Source: Solanum dulcamara (Eukaryota > Streptophyta > Magnoliopsida > Solanales > Solanaceae). Taken from it: 64,000 nt of DNA. The stretch covers positions 34,486,134 through 34,550,133 of the forward strand of contig NC_077239.1 of assembly GCF_947179165.1 (NCBI RefSeq). Reading direction: 5' to 3'. This document shows, one piece after another, positions 11,179 through 20,967 of this stretch. The position numbers and the translations under genes were made by a program. The notes under the pieces were generated by a model, which did not search any database, was not told where the DNA came from, and saw only the letters and a program-made list of their open reading frames with translations. Numbering within the stretch: the first letter of the stretch is position 1; every line of letters begins with the position of its first letter.

Positions 11179-11670
11179 ATGGAAAAACCAGCTCCAGATA
11201 GCGGAGGGGGTGTTGGAAAGGGCCCCAGGGGACCTTCGAGGTTGAGATCTCCGGCTCCAGGACCGAGCAGGAAGAGTCTGAGCTATTCTATTGAGACTGA
11301 CCCCTCAGAGGACCCCAGTTATTCGATCGAGACCGACCCTTCAGAGGACTCCTAGTATACGAGTAAGGTCGATTTCTTGGGAGGCCCAACAACGATAGCC
11401 CCAGAATGTCTAATGATTCGGGAAGCTATTCTGGAAGCCCCGTCAGTTGCTTTGATGACAGAGCACTATGTCAGGCCGGCTTCTACGGTGAGTGTTACTG
11501 TATACTCAATCCCCTTATCTTGGACGTCGGTAAACCAGAGGTCGCCGGGTTATTCGTGTCTCGTGGACTCAAACGACGGAGATAATGAAGGACAGACAAG
11601 TAGATGGTACACAGATAAGGAGGAAGAGTATACTTTACCTCCTAGGTCATCGGGACGAACAAGGGACTAA
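11179..11670 (+). pseudogene. 163-codon ORF of element B, first copy, one in-frame TAG
   Basis: The reading frame starts at ATG 11179, about 255 bp after the PBS, and runs to TAA 11668-11670 with a single TAG at 11353-11355. The second B copy (18056-18547) has exactly the same length, no stop here, but a TAG elsewhere. The encoded chain has a proline/serine/arginine-rich start with KGPRGPS and RSPAPG stretches, then two tandem YSIETDPSEDP-like acidic repeats, a central hydrophobic-mixed part, and an acidic end with EEEYTLPP. I do not recognise the family. Position just after the leader is that of gag, so a reduced gag relative or an element-specific accessory protein is possible. No signal peptide, membrane segment or zinc knuckle is visible. 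Confidence 0.6.
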
Positions 11671-11822
11671 ATGAGCTACAGGCACAGGATAGGTGAAGTT
11701 TTGTTAACTATATGGGGTAATTTTGATAGTGTTGTTTAGAGATAGTGTAGAAGGCCCTGTGTGGCTGTAATAGGAATTATGATAAACACATGCATATATT
11801 GGACCTGTGAGGCATTGTGACA

Positions 11823-11823
<1 letters not shown>

Positions 11824-11858
<35 letters not shown>
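11824..11858. repeat. (AT)n microsatellite
   Basis: About 17 AT dinucleotides. The second B copy has a shorter run at 18669-18688, and D has a short one near 34888-34906, at the same place in the internal domain. Confidence 0.95.
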
Positions 11859-11866
<8 letters not shown>

Positions 11867-12283
11867 TGGCCCTGTGAGGCATTGTTGGTATTTTCTGCGT
11901 GCAGGTTATGGGATAGTGCAAAGTGTAGAGGAGACTCTGCCGAAATTTTCCCTGAACAAGGAAAAGGGAATGGAACTTAGATCTTTTTTTTTAGATGTCT
12001 GAGAAATTGATACTAATTACCCCTACCGTGTTTAACTAAAGCCGTAAAAGGTACCCTTCAGGTTGTTGATAAGGGGCACCCTTTTCACTTGAAGATTTTT
12101 ATTTCGGAGGAACAAAAGCTTAATTAAGTAGTAAAGTTCAGACTACGGTATCTTCGGCCGCATTTGTACTGTAGGAATATAACCGAGGAAAGGACAAGGC
12201 GAAACATAAAGACTCGCAAGACAATGCTGAGGTAAATCTTGGGCTAAAGTGAGTGCCCGCACATTGTGGAAAGGATTACAACG

Positions 12284-12402
12284 AAATGCGACACGAAGAC
12301 TTCCCAGGGAGGTCACCCATCCCAGTATTACTCTCGCCCCAGCACGCTTAACTTCGAAACTCTGATGGAACTTAATGCATTATTGCTGGTATGATCACGC
12401 GA
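12284..12402 (-). rRNA. 5S rRNA-derived sequence, antisense to element B (first copy)
   Basis: Read on the minus strand this 119-bp segment aligns end to end with plant 5S rRNA from the GGATGCGATCATACC start to the 3' end, matching roughly four of five positions or slightly better in a hand alignment to the consensus I remember. The internal promoter is best kept: AAGTTAAGCGTGCT (box A) and GGATGGGTGACCTCC (box C). The part between AATGCA and ATCAGA is altered, and there is one extra base beside the box C end. Flanking sequence is retroelement DNA common to B1, B2 and D, not 5S spacer, and no T-run terminator follows on the minus strand. It is therefore part of the element and not a genuine 5S gene. 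Whether TFIIIA or Pol III uses it is unknown. Confidence 0.85.
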
Positions 12403-13247
12403 GGAGGAAGAATCTGAACCAGCGACGGAGAAACGATATAAGATTATGTACCCAGAGTATTATAAGATACGTTAAGGAATGTTACCTGTGAATTAACGGT
12501 ATTAGTCCCAGCTCCTTCGATCAAAGGTTACTTACTCCGCCGAGAAGGTGTAAAATTGTAGATTAAACGAGTGGTAGGACCTTACAGAGTCCCCACAGCT
12601 ATTGTCCTAGGCAAGGGCGCCCAAGTTGCAACTAACTATCGAGAGATGCAAAGATAGGTTAAGTCAAACTACCAAGATGGAATTGGTACTACGGGTGACA
12701 TAATACGTGGCCACGGTTGGGCTAAAGATCTCCCCCGACATCGAATGTAGGATAAGGGAAGAAAAGGCAAGGTAAAATAGGAAGACTAGCGAGATAACGC
12801 TAGGATACCACTTGTACCCTCTCATATTTTTGTAAAGGTGAAGGATGACACAGGATAATGCATCTACAGGGTTACAAATGGGGGTAAGTGAAATTGTGAA
12901 AGAATTTAAACGAAACTGGCAGAATTAGCTAGTCACTACAGGATGGTGAATATATACGCCAAAATTCCCTCGGAATTATACTAGATCATGCTAGACAAAG
13001 CACAGAAAGACTATGAGAGCCGTTATATGAGGGGACTACAACGTTATTCAGTAGCCAACCCTAAGGATTGAAAAGTAGAACCCAAAGGATAGAGGGCAAG
13101 TAGAGTTTTAAAAAGAGTCGAGAAGGATGATACGAGGCTAACGGTTTCTAAGTTAACAACATCATTATGAACCTATTCTATACTTTTTAAGAGTAGGGTG
13201 CTAAATGGGTTATTGCGAATAGGCTAACGAATCGGTCCAAGAAGAGG

Positions 13248-13871
13248 CTGGGAACACAGGTAGATCTTAATACCCTAGTTTTTTTTCCCTCGAGCTGCTA
13301 AACAGACTGAACATACTATTAGACGTTAGAAGGTATATTGTAGGCTTATATGGTAGGCTGTACAAGTAACTGGGATGATCGTCCACTACGTATTGAGTTT
13401 GCCTAGGAGAGGGGCTACCATTCCAATATCTAGATAACCCCCTACAAGATGTGTAAGGCAGAGAGTATAAGTCCCCCTAGTGGGGAAAAGACTAACAAGG
13501 TAAACCAAACAGGATTAAAAAAGTTATTGACTAAAAGCCCAAAGTCAGCAGGAATGATATACTAACAATCGACATCGACTTTCAGAGTTCAAAATGATGA
13601 TTGGATGTTCATAATGGAGTCACCCAGAAAAAAGGAACTTAACCCAAAATATATTAAACTGTGTCAATTTACCCATAAAGTGGGCAACGTGGCTGGTAAG
13701 TTGAGCTTACCACCTCATTTGGAAACTATACGCCCAGTCCATCAGATAGAGATGCTTCGCAAGTATACTGACGAGCCACCCGGGGTATATTCTATAAATG
13801 ATGTCCAGGAGATGGAATCCTATAAAAAAGATTGTCATCTTAGATCGGCAAACTGGAAGATTGTAGACTAA
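13248..13871 (+). pseudogene. Integrase core/C-terminal remnant, element B first copy
   Basis: From 13248 the translated sequence follows the second half of Ty3/gypsy integrase: LGTQVDLNT, a decayed HPQTDGQ region, LEGIL, SNWDD, IEFA, ITPYK, then after further stops a fully open stretch (13605-13871) with NPKYIKLCQFTHKVGNVAG and KLSLPPHL blocks of the C-terminal domain. At least seven in-frame stops fall before 13605. The N-terminal zinc-binding part and the first core aspartates are absent. It ends about 250 bp before the polypurine tract. It cannot make an active integrase; the open C-terminal stretch may be chance survival. Confidence 0.8.
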
Positions 13872-14119
13872 AGACGTGCCTTCCATCAAGATATGATGGA
13901 AAAACCAAAACCAAAAAGGGGATGATCGGGAAACTGAAGAGAACATGAAATACAAGTATTAGCACCGCTAATTGATGTTTACCGGTAACCCCAATTCTTG
14001 AAATACATATATGAAGTACTGGTATGGGAGTATGTGGTAAGAAAATAGCAAAGAATCTCCCTACGATTTGTATAAGGTGCTAAGAGAGGTTTGATCTAAC
14101 TTTCGGGGACGAATGTTCT

Positions 14120-14133
14120 AAAGGGGGGAAGGA
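14120..14133 (+). other. Polypurine tract, element B first copy
   Basis: AAAGGGGGGAAGGA immediately precedes the TGTTACACCCC start of LTR B2, after a CGGGGACGAATGTTCT stretch conserved in A, B and D. Confidence 0.9.
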
Positions 14134-17100
14134 TGTTACACCCCACTCTTTTTAAACTCGGGATGTCTCATAAGTTCCTTGGACATTAGCATGTGAGCCG
14201 GATATGCTACAACACTATCAAATGACTCCAACGAGGGGAGGATGCGATACCCCATACTAAAGAAGTTTGGAAATGGAATCATAAGAATCCGGAAGGAATT
14301 GGAGGCCAAGTAATGAGTCGTAGGACTCGATTTAACTACGTAAGCTACTAACTTGGAAGTCTTACACACTTAAACTATTGGAGTACGTACCAAGCTTGCG
14401 TAGCATGGATTACATAGGCTCTTAAAATAAGACGAGATTACAAACCCACGAGGGAGGAAAATTTTTTGGACATGTGGCAGCCTAGGAGGGTGACACGTGG
14501 CATCACCTTAAGTAGACAGGTGACCCACCTGCTTGGTGTCAAGTAGGTGACCCACCTGCTTGGGGGAGGTGGATCCCACTACCACGTGGCAGCACCCCAT
14601 TGGCTGCATGGTTTAGGTAGCCCAATAAGGGCCTGACATGTGTCACCCTTAAGGGATGACACGTGTCACCTCATATATATATGTGTATATGACTCTTCAC
14701 TTGTTCATATATCCAAAAACATCAGCCAAGCATGGATAAAAAAACGTGTGAGAGAGAGATAGAGAGGCAGCCATGGTTTTTGAAGTTTAAAGGTAAGTTT
14801 CTCAATTTTCTTCCATGAATTAATTATATAGGGTGTACCTTAAGTACGTGGATACATATATATGTATTTTAAGATGTTCATGGAACTAAAACTCCAGCTT
14901 TGCAATTGGAATTTGGAAGAAAAAAAAGAGAAAAACGTGAAAGGAGCAAGGGAGAAGGGCTACGGATTTGACCCTTTTTGGGTAAGCTTCCGGGTTTCGT
15001 TCCGTGAATTAATTATTTAAAGTATACCTAAGTTGTATATTGGTGTTTAATAACCTAAAAGTTCGATTTTGGGCAGCAAGGAGGTGAAACAAACAGCCGC
15101 TCCAGTTCAACGCGTTGAAGAAGTTTCGAGGAACAATTTCGGCTAGTTTTAGCCAATTTTAGGAAAGGTAAGTTCTTCCCATTTAATTTGAAGTTTACGA
15201 GGTTAAATTAGGGTGTATTATACACCTTAGTAGCTGCTGGAAGTTGGGTAAAAGGCTTGAAAATTTCGGCATTCAAAATAAACTAAAACGTAGTCTCTAT
15301 AGTTGAATTGTCGTCGAAATAAAGTATTGCCCTTGTGAAGTACTGCTGCAGGGGTAAGGCTTGTTGTTGCAGGGCCTAAATATGATATAATGTGGGTTAG
15401 GGTGCTGATGGTTGAGTCCACATGAACCCCCATTGCGTAAAATTAAAGGCATTACAAAATAAAGGTTAGACACCCTATTGTGATATCGTATTTTTGAATA
15501 AGTCGTTTGGAGTTATGTTGTATATTATTTGTATGAATTGCTGTAGATTGTTGTTGTTGGTTGGCTGTAGGTATTAGGGACCTAATTGTAAATTCGGATA
15601 GGGCACAATATAGGGGAGGTGGTGTCCAATTTTCGTTAACGTCTTAACAAACTAAAGAATTAGTCGAGGAAACGACTAAGGAAATAGATTCCATAAATAC
15701 TAAGGCGTAACCTAGGATGATGGAAAGTTAAGAGTAGTTGATATTCATATTGATTTCCTATTGAATAGGTTCAGAAGACGACGAGACAAGCAGTATAAAG
15801 GGTAACTCCCAAGAGGTATGTGAAGCTCTCTGTTAGCGTGTTTTTGGAATAAGTATGTAGAGCTATTCTTCTTTTCTTTTGGCATATCTTAGATATAAGT
15901 TATAAATGATATGTATATGATATTTGGGATTCAATCCATTCATAAAACCCTGAGTATGAGTCGAGACCCTCGTTTACTTCATGATATCAGAACACCTGTA
16001 ATAGCTGAGTCATTGCCTTTAAGTCTTCTATGTGATGAAAAGTAGTACATGCAAGGCCTCTTTCTTCTTTCCTTTAGGATGACTTAACCTTTAAGTCAAA
16101 TGATATATGATATGGGTTTAGAGGTAATTCCATTTATGAACTCTGAGTGTTACTCGTGACTTGTATTCACTTTTGACCATTTAGAGTCTGAAAGTAGTCG
16201 AGCCATTATTCTCGAGCCTGCTATATAGTGAATAGTAAGTAGAGATACAAGCTCCTTTTCTTGAAGGCTCTAAAACGATCAATGTCTCTGACTGCATAAC
16301 TGTGTCTCTGATTGCATAACTATGTCTCTCATTGCATAACTTTGTCTTTGATTGCATAAACCATGTTTCTGATTGCATAAGCTATGTGGCATTGTCTTGA
16401 TGCATGTCTGTGATTCCTGAGGCCCCAACCGATGTAAGCCTAATGACATCTAATTGACACTTCGGATAAGTACCTTCCTAGTCTTCAGGTGACGGTTCAC
16501 TTGACAGTTTCATCGAGTCTAAGATAATGACTTAGTTGCATATGGTTTCTCACTACTCTACTCGTGTATTCTGTAACCCATCCTTCCTCGAGTCCCACGA
16601 TGGGCCGGGAACATTATCGTGCACAGTTCTACTACTTCTTTCATCGCATCCCGGGCCGGATATATATAGTTCCATGCACAAGGAGATGATGCCGTATGTG
16701 AGGTGTGATATATGTTATATGTTATAACGATACAATTATTCACCGAGTCCCAGGACGGCTGTAATATGATAGTATATGTGGTGGAATAAGGAAGGAACAC
16801 CGAGTCCCTCCTTAGAGGGCCGAGTACGGTATGTATATTATGATGGTACGCTATAGATGTACACCACTCCATTCACCGAGTCCCTCACTAAAGGGGCGGA
16901 TACTTTATGTAGGCATGCATATGAGATCAAAGTGATACATTGTGACCTCGAGCCCCGCAGTGAACCGGGTGTAATACGATGATATGCGTGATAAGATGAT
17001 ACCGTGTACGAGGATATGATACCGTATACAATGATATGATACCGTATATGATGATATGAAATACATGAAGATACGGCGATATGTGAATATAAGAATATGA

Positions 17101-17785
17101 TTATAACACCGAGTTCACTAGAGGGCCGGGCACAGTATAGTATGATGTATAGGATTACGTGTCCTAAGGTGCAGGTACCATAATTTGTTATTTGTTATAC
17201 TTGTCCCCTGCACCCCTATTTCTGTTATGGTCTCAGTTACAATGTGTTATGCTTTACATACTCAGTACATATATTGTACTGACCCCCTTTTCTAGAGGAG
17301 CTGCGTTTTATGCCCGCAGGTACAGATGTTCATTTTGGAGGTCCGTCAGCTTAGGAGTTCCTCTCAGCCATGTCGGAAGTGCTTCACTATTCTGGAGCCA
17401 AATTTTTTATACTGGTCATTTAATGTATATACTTGTACATTTAGGGGTACAGCGGGGGCTTTGTCCTGCCATATGTTGTAGTTACTATTCTTAGAGGTCT
17501 GTAGACATGTATATATGTGGGTTGTGTATGTCAGTTCAATTCAGCTGGGTCCACATGATATATGATATATATTAATATGTTGTAGAAGCCTTGTCGGCTT
17601 GCGTGCCCTATTGTGTTGTGGTACAAATAAAAAGGGCTACAAGTTTATGAAAACAGTATCGCCTAGTGGGGCTTTGTTACATAATATTGTTTTATTTACA
17701 GTCCAAGTTTACCCTAGTTGATAGCTAGGTATACGGGGGGTCCAGGTCGGATCCCAGTAACGGCCTAGAGGGTTGGATCGTGACA
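14134..17785 (+). repeat. LTR B2 (middle LTR of element B)
   Basis: The 3,652 bp LTR has the same ends and sub-structure as B1. It lies between a polypurine tract on its left and a primer-binding site on its right, so it serves as 3' LTR of the first internal domain and 5' LTR of the second. Sub-features: hairpins 14510-14565, palindromes 14636-14668, TATA 14672-14690, 21-bp repeats 16280-16375, hairpin array 16575-17140. Confidence 0.9.
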
Positions 17786-17789
17786 GAAG

Positions 17790-17801
17790 TGGTATCAGAG
17801 C
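17790..17801 (+). other. Primer-binding site of element B, second copy
   Basis: TGGTATCAGAGC is placed 4 bases after the end of LTR B2, as in the first copy. Confidence 0.9.
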
Positions 17802-18055
17802 AGTTCGTCCTTGGATTGTCTGCAGACCGTGTCTAGTAGAGTCTTGGTTATCGATGTGTTGCGCACCACATCTATAAACAGGAAACTACAGGGCATTTAT
17901 GATGTTACCTTTCTTTGGTATCTAAGATCGTGCGATAGAGCTATGTCGTTAGGACAATCCCTCCTTAAGAAACTGTTATGTGTACGGTAATGTCTCTAAC
18001 AAAGAAACTATTTCTAATGTATTTTCTCATGGATATGTATAGATCGGGGTGAAGG

Positions 18056-18547
18056 ATGGAAAAACCAGCTCCAGATAGCAGAGGGGGGTGTGAAAAGGGC
18101 CCCAGGGGACCTTCAGGGTTGAGATCTCCGGCTCCAGGACTGAGCAGGAAGAGTTTGAGCTATGCTATTGAGACTGACCCCTCAGAGGACCCCAGTTATT
18201 CGATTGAGACCGACCCTTCAGAGGACTCCCAATATACGAGTAAGGTTGATTCCTTGGGAGGCCCAACGATGATAGCCCCAGAATGTCTAATGATTTGGGA
18301 AGCTGTTCCGGAAGCCCCGTTAGTTGCTTTGATGACAGAGCACTATGTCAGGCCGGCTTCTACGATGAGTGTTACTGTATACTCAATCCCCTTATCTTGG
18401 ACGTCGGTAAACCAGAGTTCGCCGGGTTATTCGTGTCTCGTGGACTCAAGCGAGGGAGATGATGAAGGACAGACAAGTAGATAGTACACAGATGAGGAGG
18501 AAGAGTATACTTTACCTCCTAGGTCACCGGGACGAACAAGGGACTAA
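18056..18547 (+). pseudogene. 163-codon ORF of element B, second copy, one in-frame TAG
   Basis: ATG 18056 to TAA 18545-18547, 492 bp as in the first copy. The frame is open for 142 codons to a TAG at 18482-18484, where the first copy has TGG; beyond it the frame continues to the shared end. At the place of the first copy's stop this copy reads CAA. Because the two lesions differ and length is kept, the parent element probably had an intact frame. The protein is rich in Ser, Pro, Glu and Asp with a duplicated SIETDPSED repeat. Function unknown; a gag-like or accessory role is only inferred from its position. Confidence 0.65.
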
Positions 18548-19113
18548 ATGAGCTACATGCACAGGATAGGTGAAGTTTTGTTAACTATATAGGGTAATTT
18601 TGATAGTGTTGTTTGGAGATAGTGTAAAAGGCCCTGTGTGGCTGTAATAGAAAATGTGATAAACACATGCATATATATATATATATATGTGTGTGTTGGC
18701 CCTGTGAGGAATTATTGGTATTTTCTGCGTGCAGGTTATGGGATAGTGCGAAGTGTAGAGCAGACTCTGCCGAAATTTTCCCAGAACAAGGAAAAGGGAA
18801 TACAACTTAGATCTTTTTTTTTAGATGTCTGAGAAATTGATACTAAGTACCCCTACCGTGTTTAACTAAAGCCGTAAAAGGTACCCTTCAGGTCGTCGAT
18901 AAGGGGCACCCTTTTCACTTGAAGATTTTTATTTCGGAGGAACAAAAGCTTAATTAAGTAGTAAAGTTCAGACTACGGTATCTCCGGCTGCATTTGTACT
19001 GTAAGAATATAACCGAGGAAAGGACAAGGCGAAACATAAAGACTCGCGAGACAATGCTGAGGTAAATCTTGGGCTAAAGTGAGTGCCCGCACATTATGGA
19101 AAGAATTACAATG

Positions 19114-19232
19114 AAACGCGACACGAAGACTTCCCAGGGAGGTCACCCATCTTAGTATTACTCTCGCCCCAGCATGCTTAACTTCGATACTATGATGGAA
19201 CTTAATGCATTATTGCTGGTATGATCACGAGA
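19114..19232 (-). rRNA. 5S rRNA-derived sequence, antisense to element B (second copy)
   Basis: Same segment as 12284-12402 at the same internal position. Box A reads AAGTTAAGCATGCT and box C AAGATGGGTGACCTCC, each with new substitutions relative to the first copy. It is embedded in the same flanks (AGTGAGTGCCCGCACAT on one side, GAGGAGGAAGAATCTGAACC on the other). Confidence 0.82.
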
Positions 19233-20077
19233 GGAGGAAGAATCTGAACCAGCGACGGAGAAATGATATGAGATTATGTACCCAGAGTATTATAAGATAC
19301 ATTAAGGAATGTTACCTGTGAATTAACGGTATTAGTCCCGGCTCCTTCGATCAAAGGTTACTTACTCCGCCGAGAAGGTGTAAAATTGTAGATTAAACGA
19401 GTGGTAGGACCTTACGGAGTCCCCACAGCTATTGTCCTAGGCAAGGGAGCCCATGTTACAACTAACTATCGAGAGATGCAAAGATAGGTTAAGTCAAACT
19501 ACCAAGATGGAATTGGTACTACGGGTGACATAATACGTGGCCACGGTTGGGATAAAGATCTCCCCCGACATCGAATGTAGGATAAGGGAAGAAAAGGCAA
19601 GGTAAAATAGGAAGACTAGCGAGATAACGCTAGGATACCACTTGTACCCTCTCATATTTTTGTAAAGGTGAAGGATGACACAGGATAATGCATCTATAGG
19701 GTTACAAGTAGGGGTAAGGGAAATTGTAAAAGAATTTAAACGAAACTGGCAGAATTAGCTAGTCACTACAGGATGGTGAATATATACGCCAAAATTCCCT
19801 CGGAATTATACTAGATCATGCCAGACAAAGCATAAAATGACTATGAGAGCCTTTATATGAGGGGACTACAACGTTATTCAGTAGTCAACCCTAAGGATTG
19901 AAAAGCAGAACCCAAAGGATAGAGGGCCAGTAGAGTTTTGAAAAGAGTCGAGAAGGATGATACGAGGCTAACGGTTTCTAAGTTAACAACATCATTATGA
20001 ACCTATTCTATACTCTTTAAGAGTAGGGTGCTATACGGGTTATTGCGAATAGGCTAACGAATCGGTCCAAGAAGAGG

Positions 20078-20700
20078 CTGGGAACACAGGTAGATCTTAA
20101 TACCCTAGTTTTTTTTCCCTCGAGCTGCTAAACAGACTGAACATACTATCAGACATTAGAAGGTATATTGTAGGCTTATATGGTGGGCTGTACAAGTAAC
20201 TGGGATGATCGTCCACCACGTATTGAGTTTGCCTAGGAGAGGGGCTACCATCCCAATATCTAGATAACCCCCTACAAGATGTGTAAGGCAGAGAGTATAA
20301 GTCCCCCTGGTGGGGAAAAGACTAAGCAGGTAAGCCAAACAGGATTAAAAAAGCTATTGACTAAAAACCCAAAGTCGGCAGGAATGATATACTGACAATC
20401 GACATCGACTTTCAAAGTTCAAAATAATGATTGGATGTTCATAACGGAGTCACCCAGAAAAAGGGAACTTAACCCAAAATATATTAAACTGTGTCAATTT
20501 ACCCATAGAGTGGGCAACGTGGCTGGTAAGTTGAGCTTACCACCTCATTTGGAAACTATACGCCCAGTCCATCAGATAGAGATGCTTCGCAAGTATACTG
20601 ACGAGCCACCCGGGGTATATTCTATAAATGATGTCCAGGAGATGGAATCCTATAAAAAAAACCTATTGTCATCTTAGATCGGCAAACTGGAAGATTGTAG
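20078..20700 (+). pseudogene. Integrase core/C-terminal remnant, element B second copy
   Basis: Colinear with 13248-13871. The C-terminal part (20435-20677) is open and encodes NPKYIKLCQFTHRVGNVAG; a run of A near 20651-20660 shifts the frame relative to the expected ILDRQT tail. Multiple stops lie upstream. No catalytic core is intact. Confidence 0.8.
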
Positions 20701-20953
20701 ACTAAAGACGTGCCTTCCATCAAGATATGATCGAAAAACCAAAACCAAAAAGAGGATGATCAGGAAACTGAAGAGAACATGAAATACAAGTATTAGCACC
20801 GCTAATTGATATTTACCGGTAACCCCAATTCTTGAAATACATATATGAAGTACTGGTATGGGAGTATGTGTTAAGAAAATAGCAAAGAATCTTCCTACGA
20901 TTTGTATAAGGTGCTAAGAGGGGTTTGGTCTAACATTCGGGGACGAATGTTCT

Positions 20954-20967
20954 AAAGGAGGAAAGGA
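20954..20967 (+). other. Polypurine tract, element B second copy
   Basis: AAAGGAGGAAAGGA directly before TGTTACACCCC of LTR B3; less G-rich than the first copy. Confidence 0.85.

Larger units (their letters stand above)
10909..14133 (+). mobile_element. First internal domain of element B (LARD-like, non-autonomous)
   Basis: About 3.2 kb between LTR B1 and LTR B2, starting with the primer-binding site and ending with the polypurine tract. In order it holds a leader shared with A and D, a 163-codon frame with one stop (11179-11670), an AT microsatellite, an acceptor-like TTTTCTGCGTGCAG ending at 11904, an antisense 5S rRNA-derived segment (12284-12402) and a decayed integrase second half (13248-13871). 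No gag knuckle, protease or reverse transcriptase is seen. Relative to D it lacks about 1.18 kb (D 35220-36400), with ATAAC at both D breakpoints. Confidence 0.85.
17786..20967 (+). mobile_element. Second internal domain of element B
   Basis: It is colinear with 10909-14133 at high similarity and carries the same components: PBS, 163-codon frame, acceptor-like site (ending 18734), antisense 5S segment, integrase remnant and polypurine tract. Differences are scattered substitutions and a shorter AT microsatellite, so it is a second copy and not an exact recent duplication of the first. Confidence 0.85.

Noticed and set aside
11736..12002. Open frames with Ile-Tyr repeats on both strands
   Set aside because: They translate the (AT)n microsatellite and end soon after it.
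12284..12402. A functional 5S rRNA gene or a Cassandra TRIM
   Set aside because: The sequence is too mutated, lacks a T-run terminator and has no 5S spacer. No short Cassandra-type LTR pair flanks it; it sits in the internal domain of a large element.
14136..14369. Antisense frames of 60-85 codons at the start of several LTRs (also near 5965, 20970, 27871, 41979, 61579)
   Set aside because: They are similar because the LTRs are homologous. The frame is not among the open frames in LTR B1, length varies and there is no domain; chance antisense frames are the simplest explanation.
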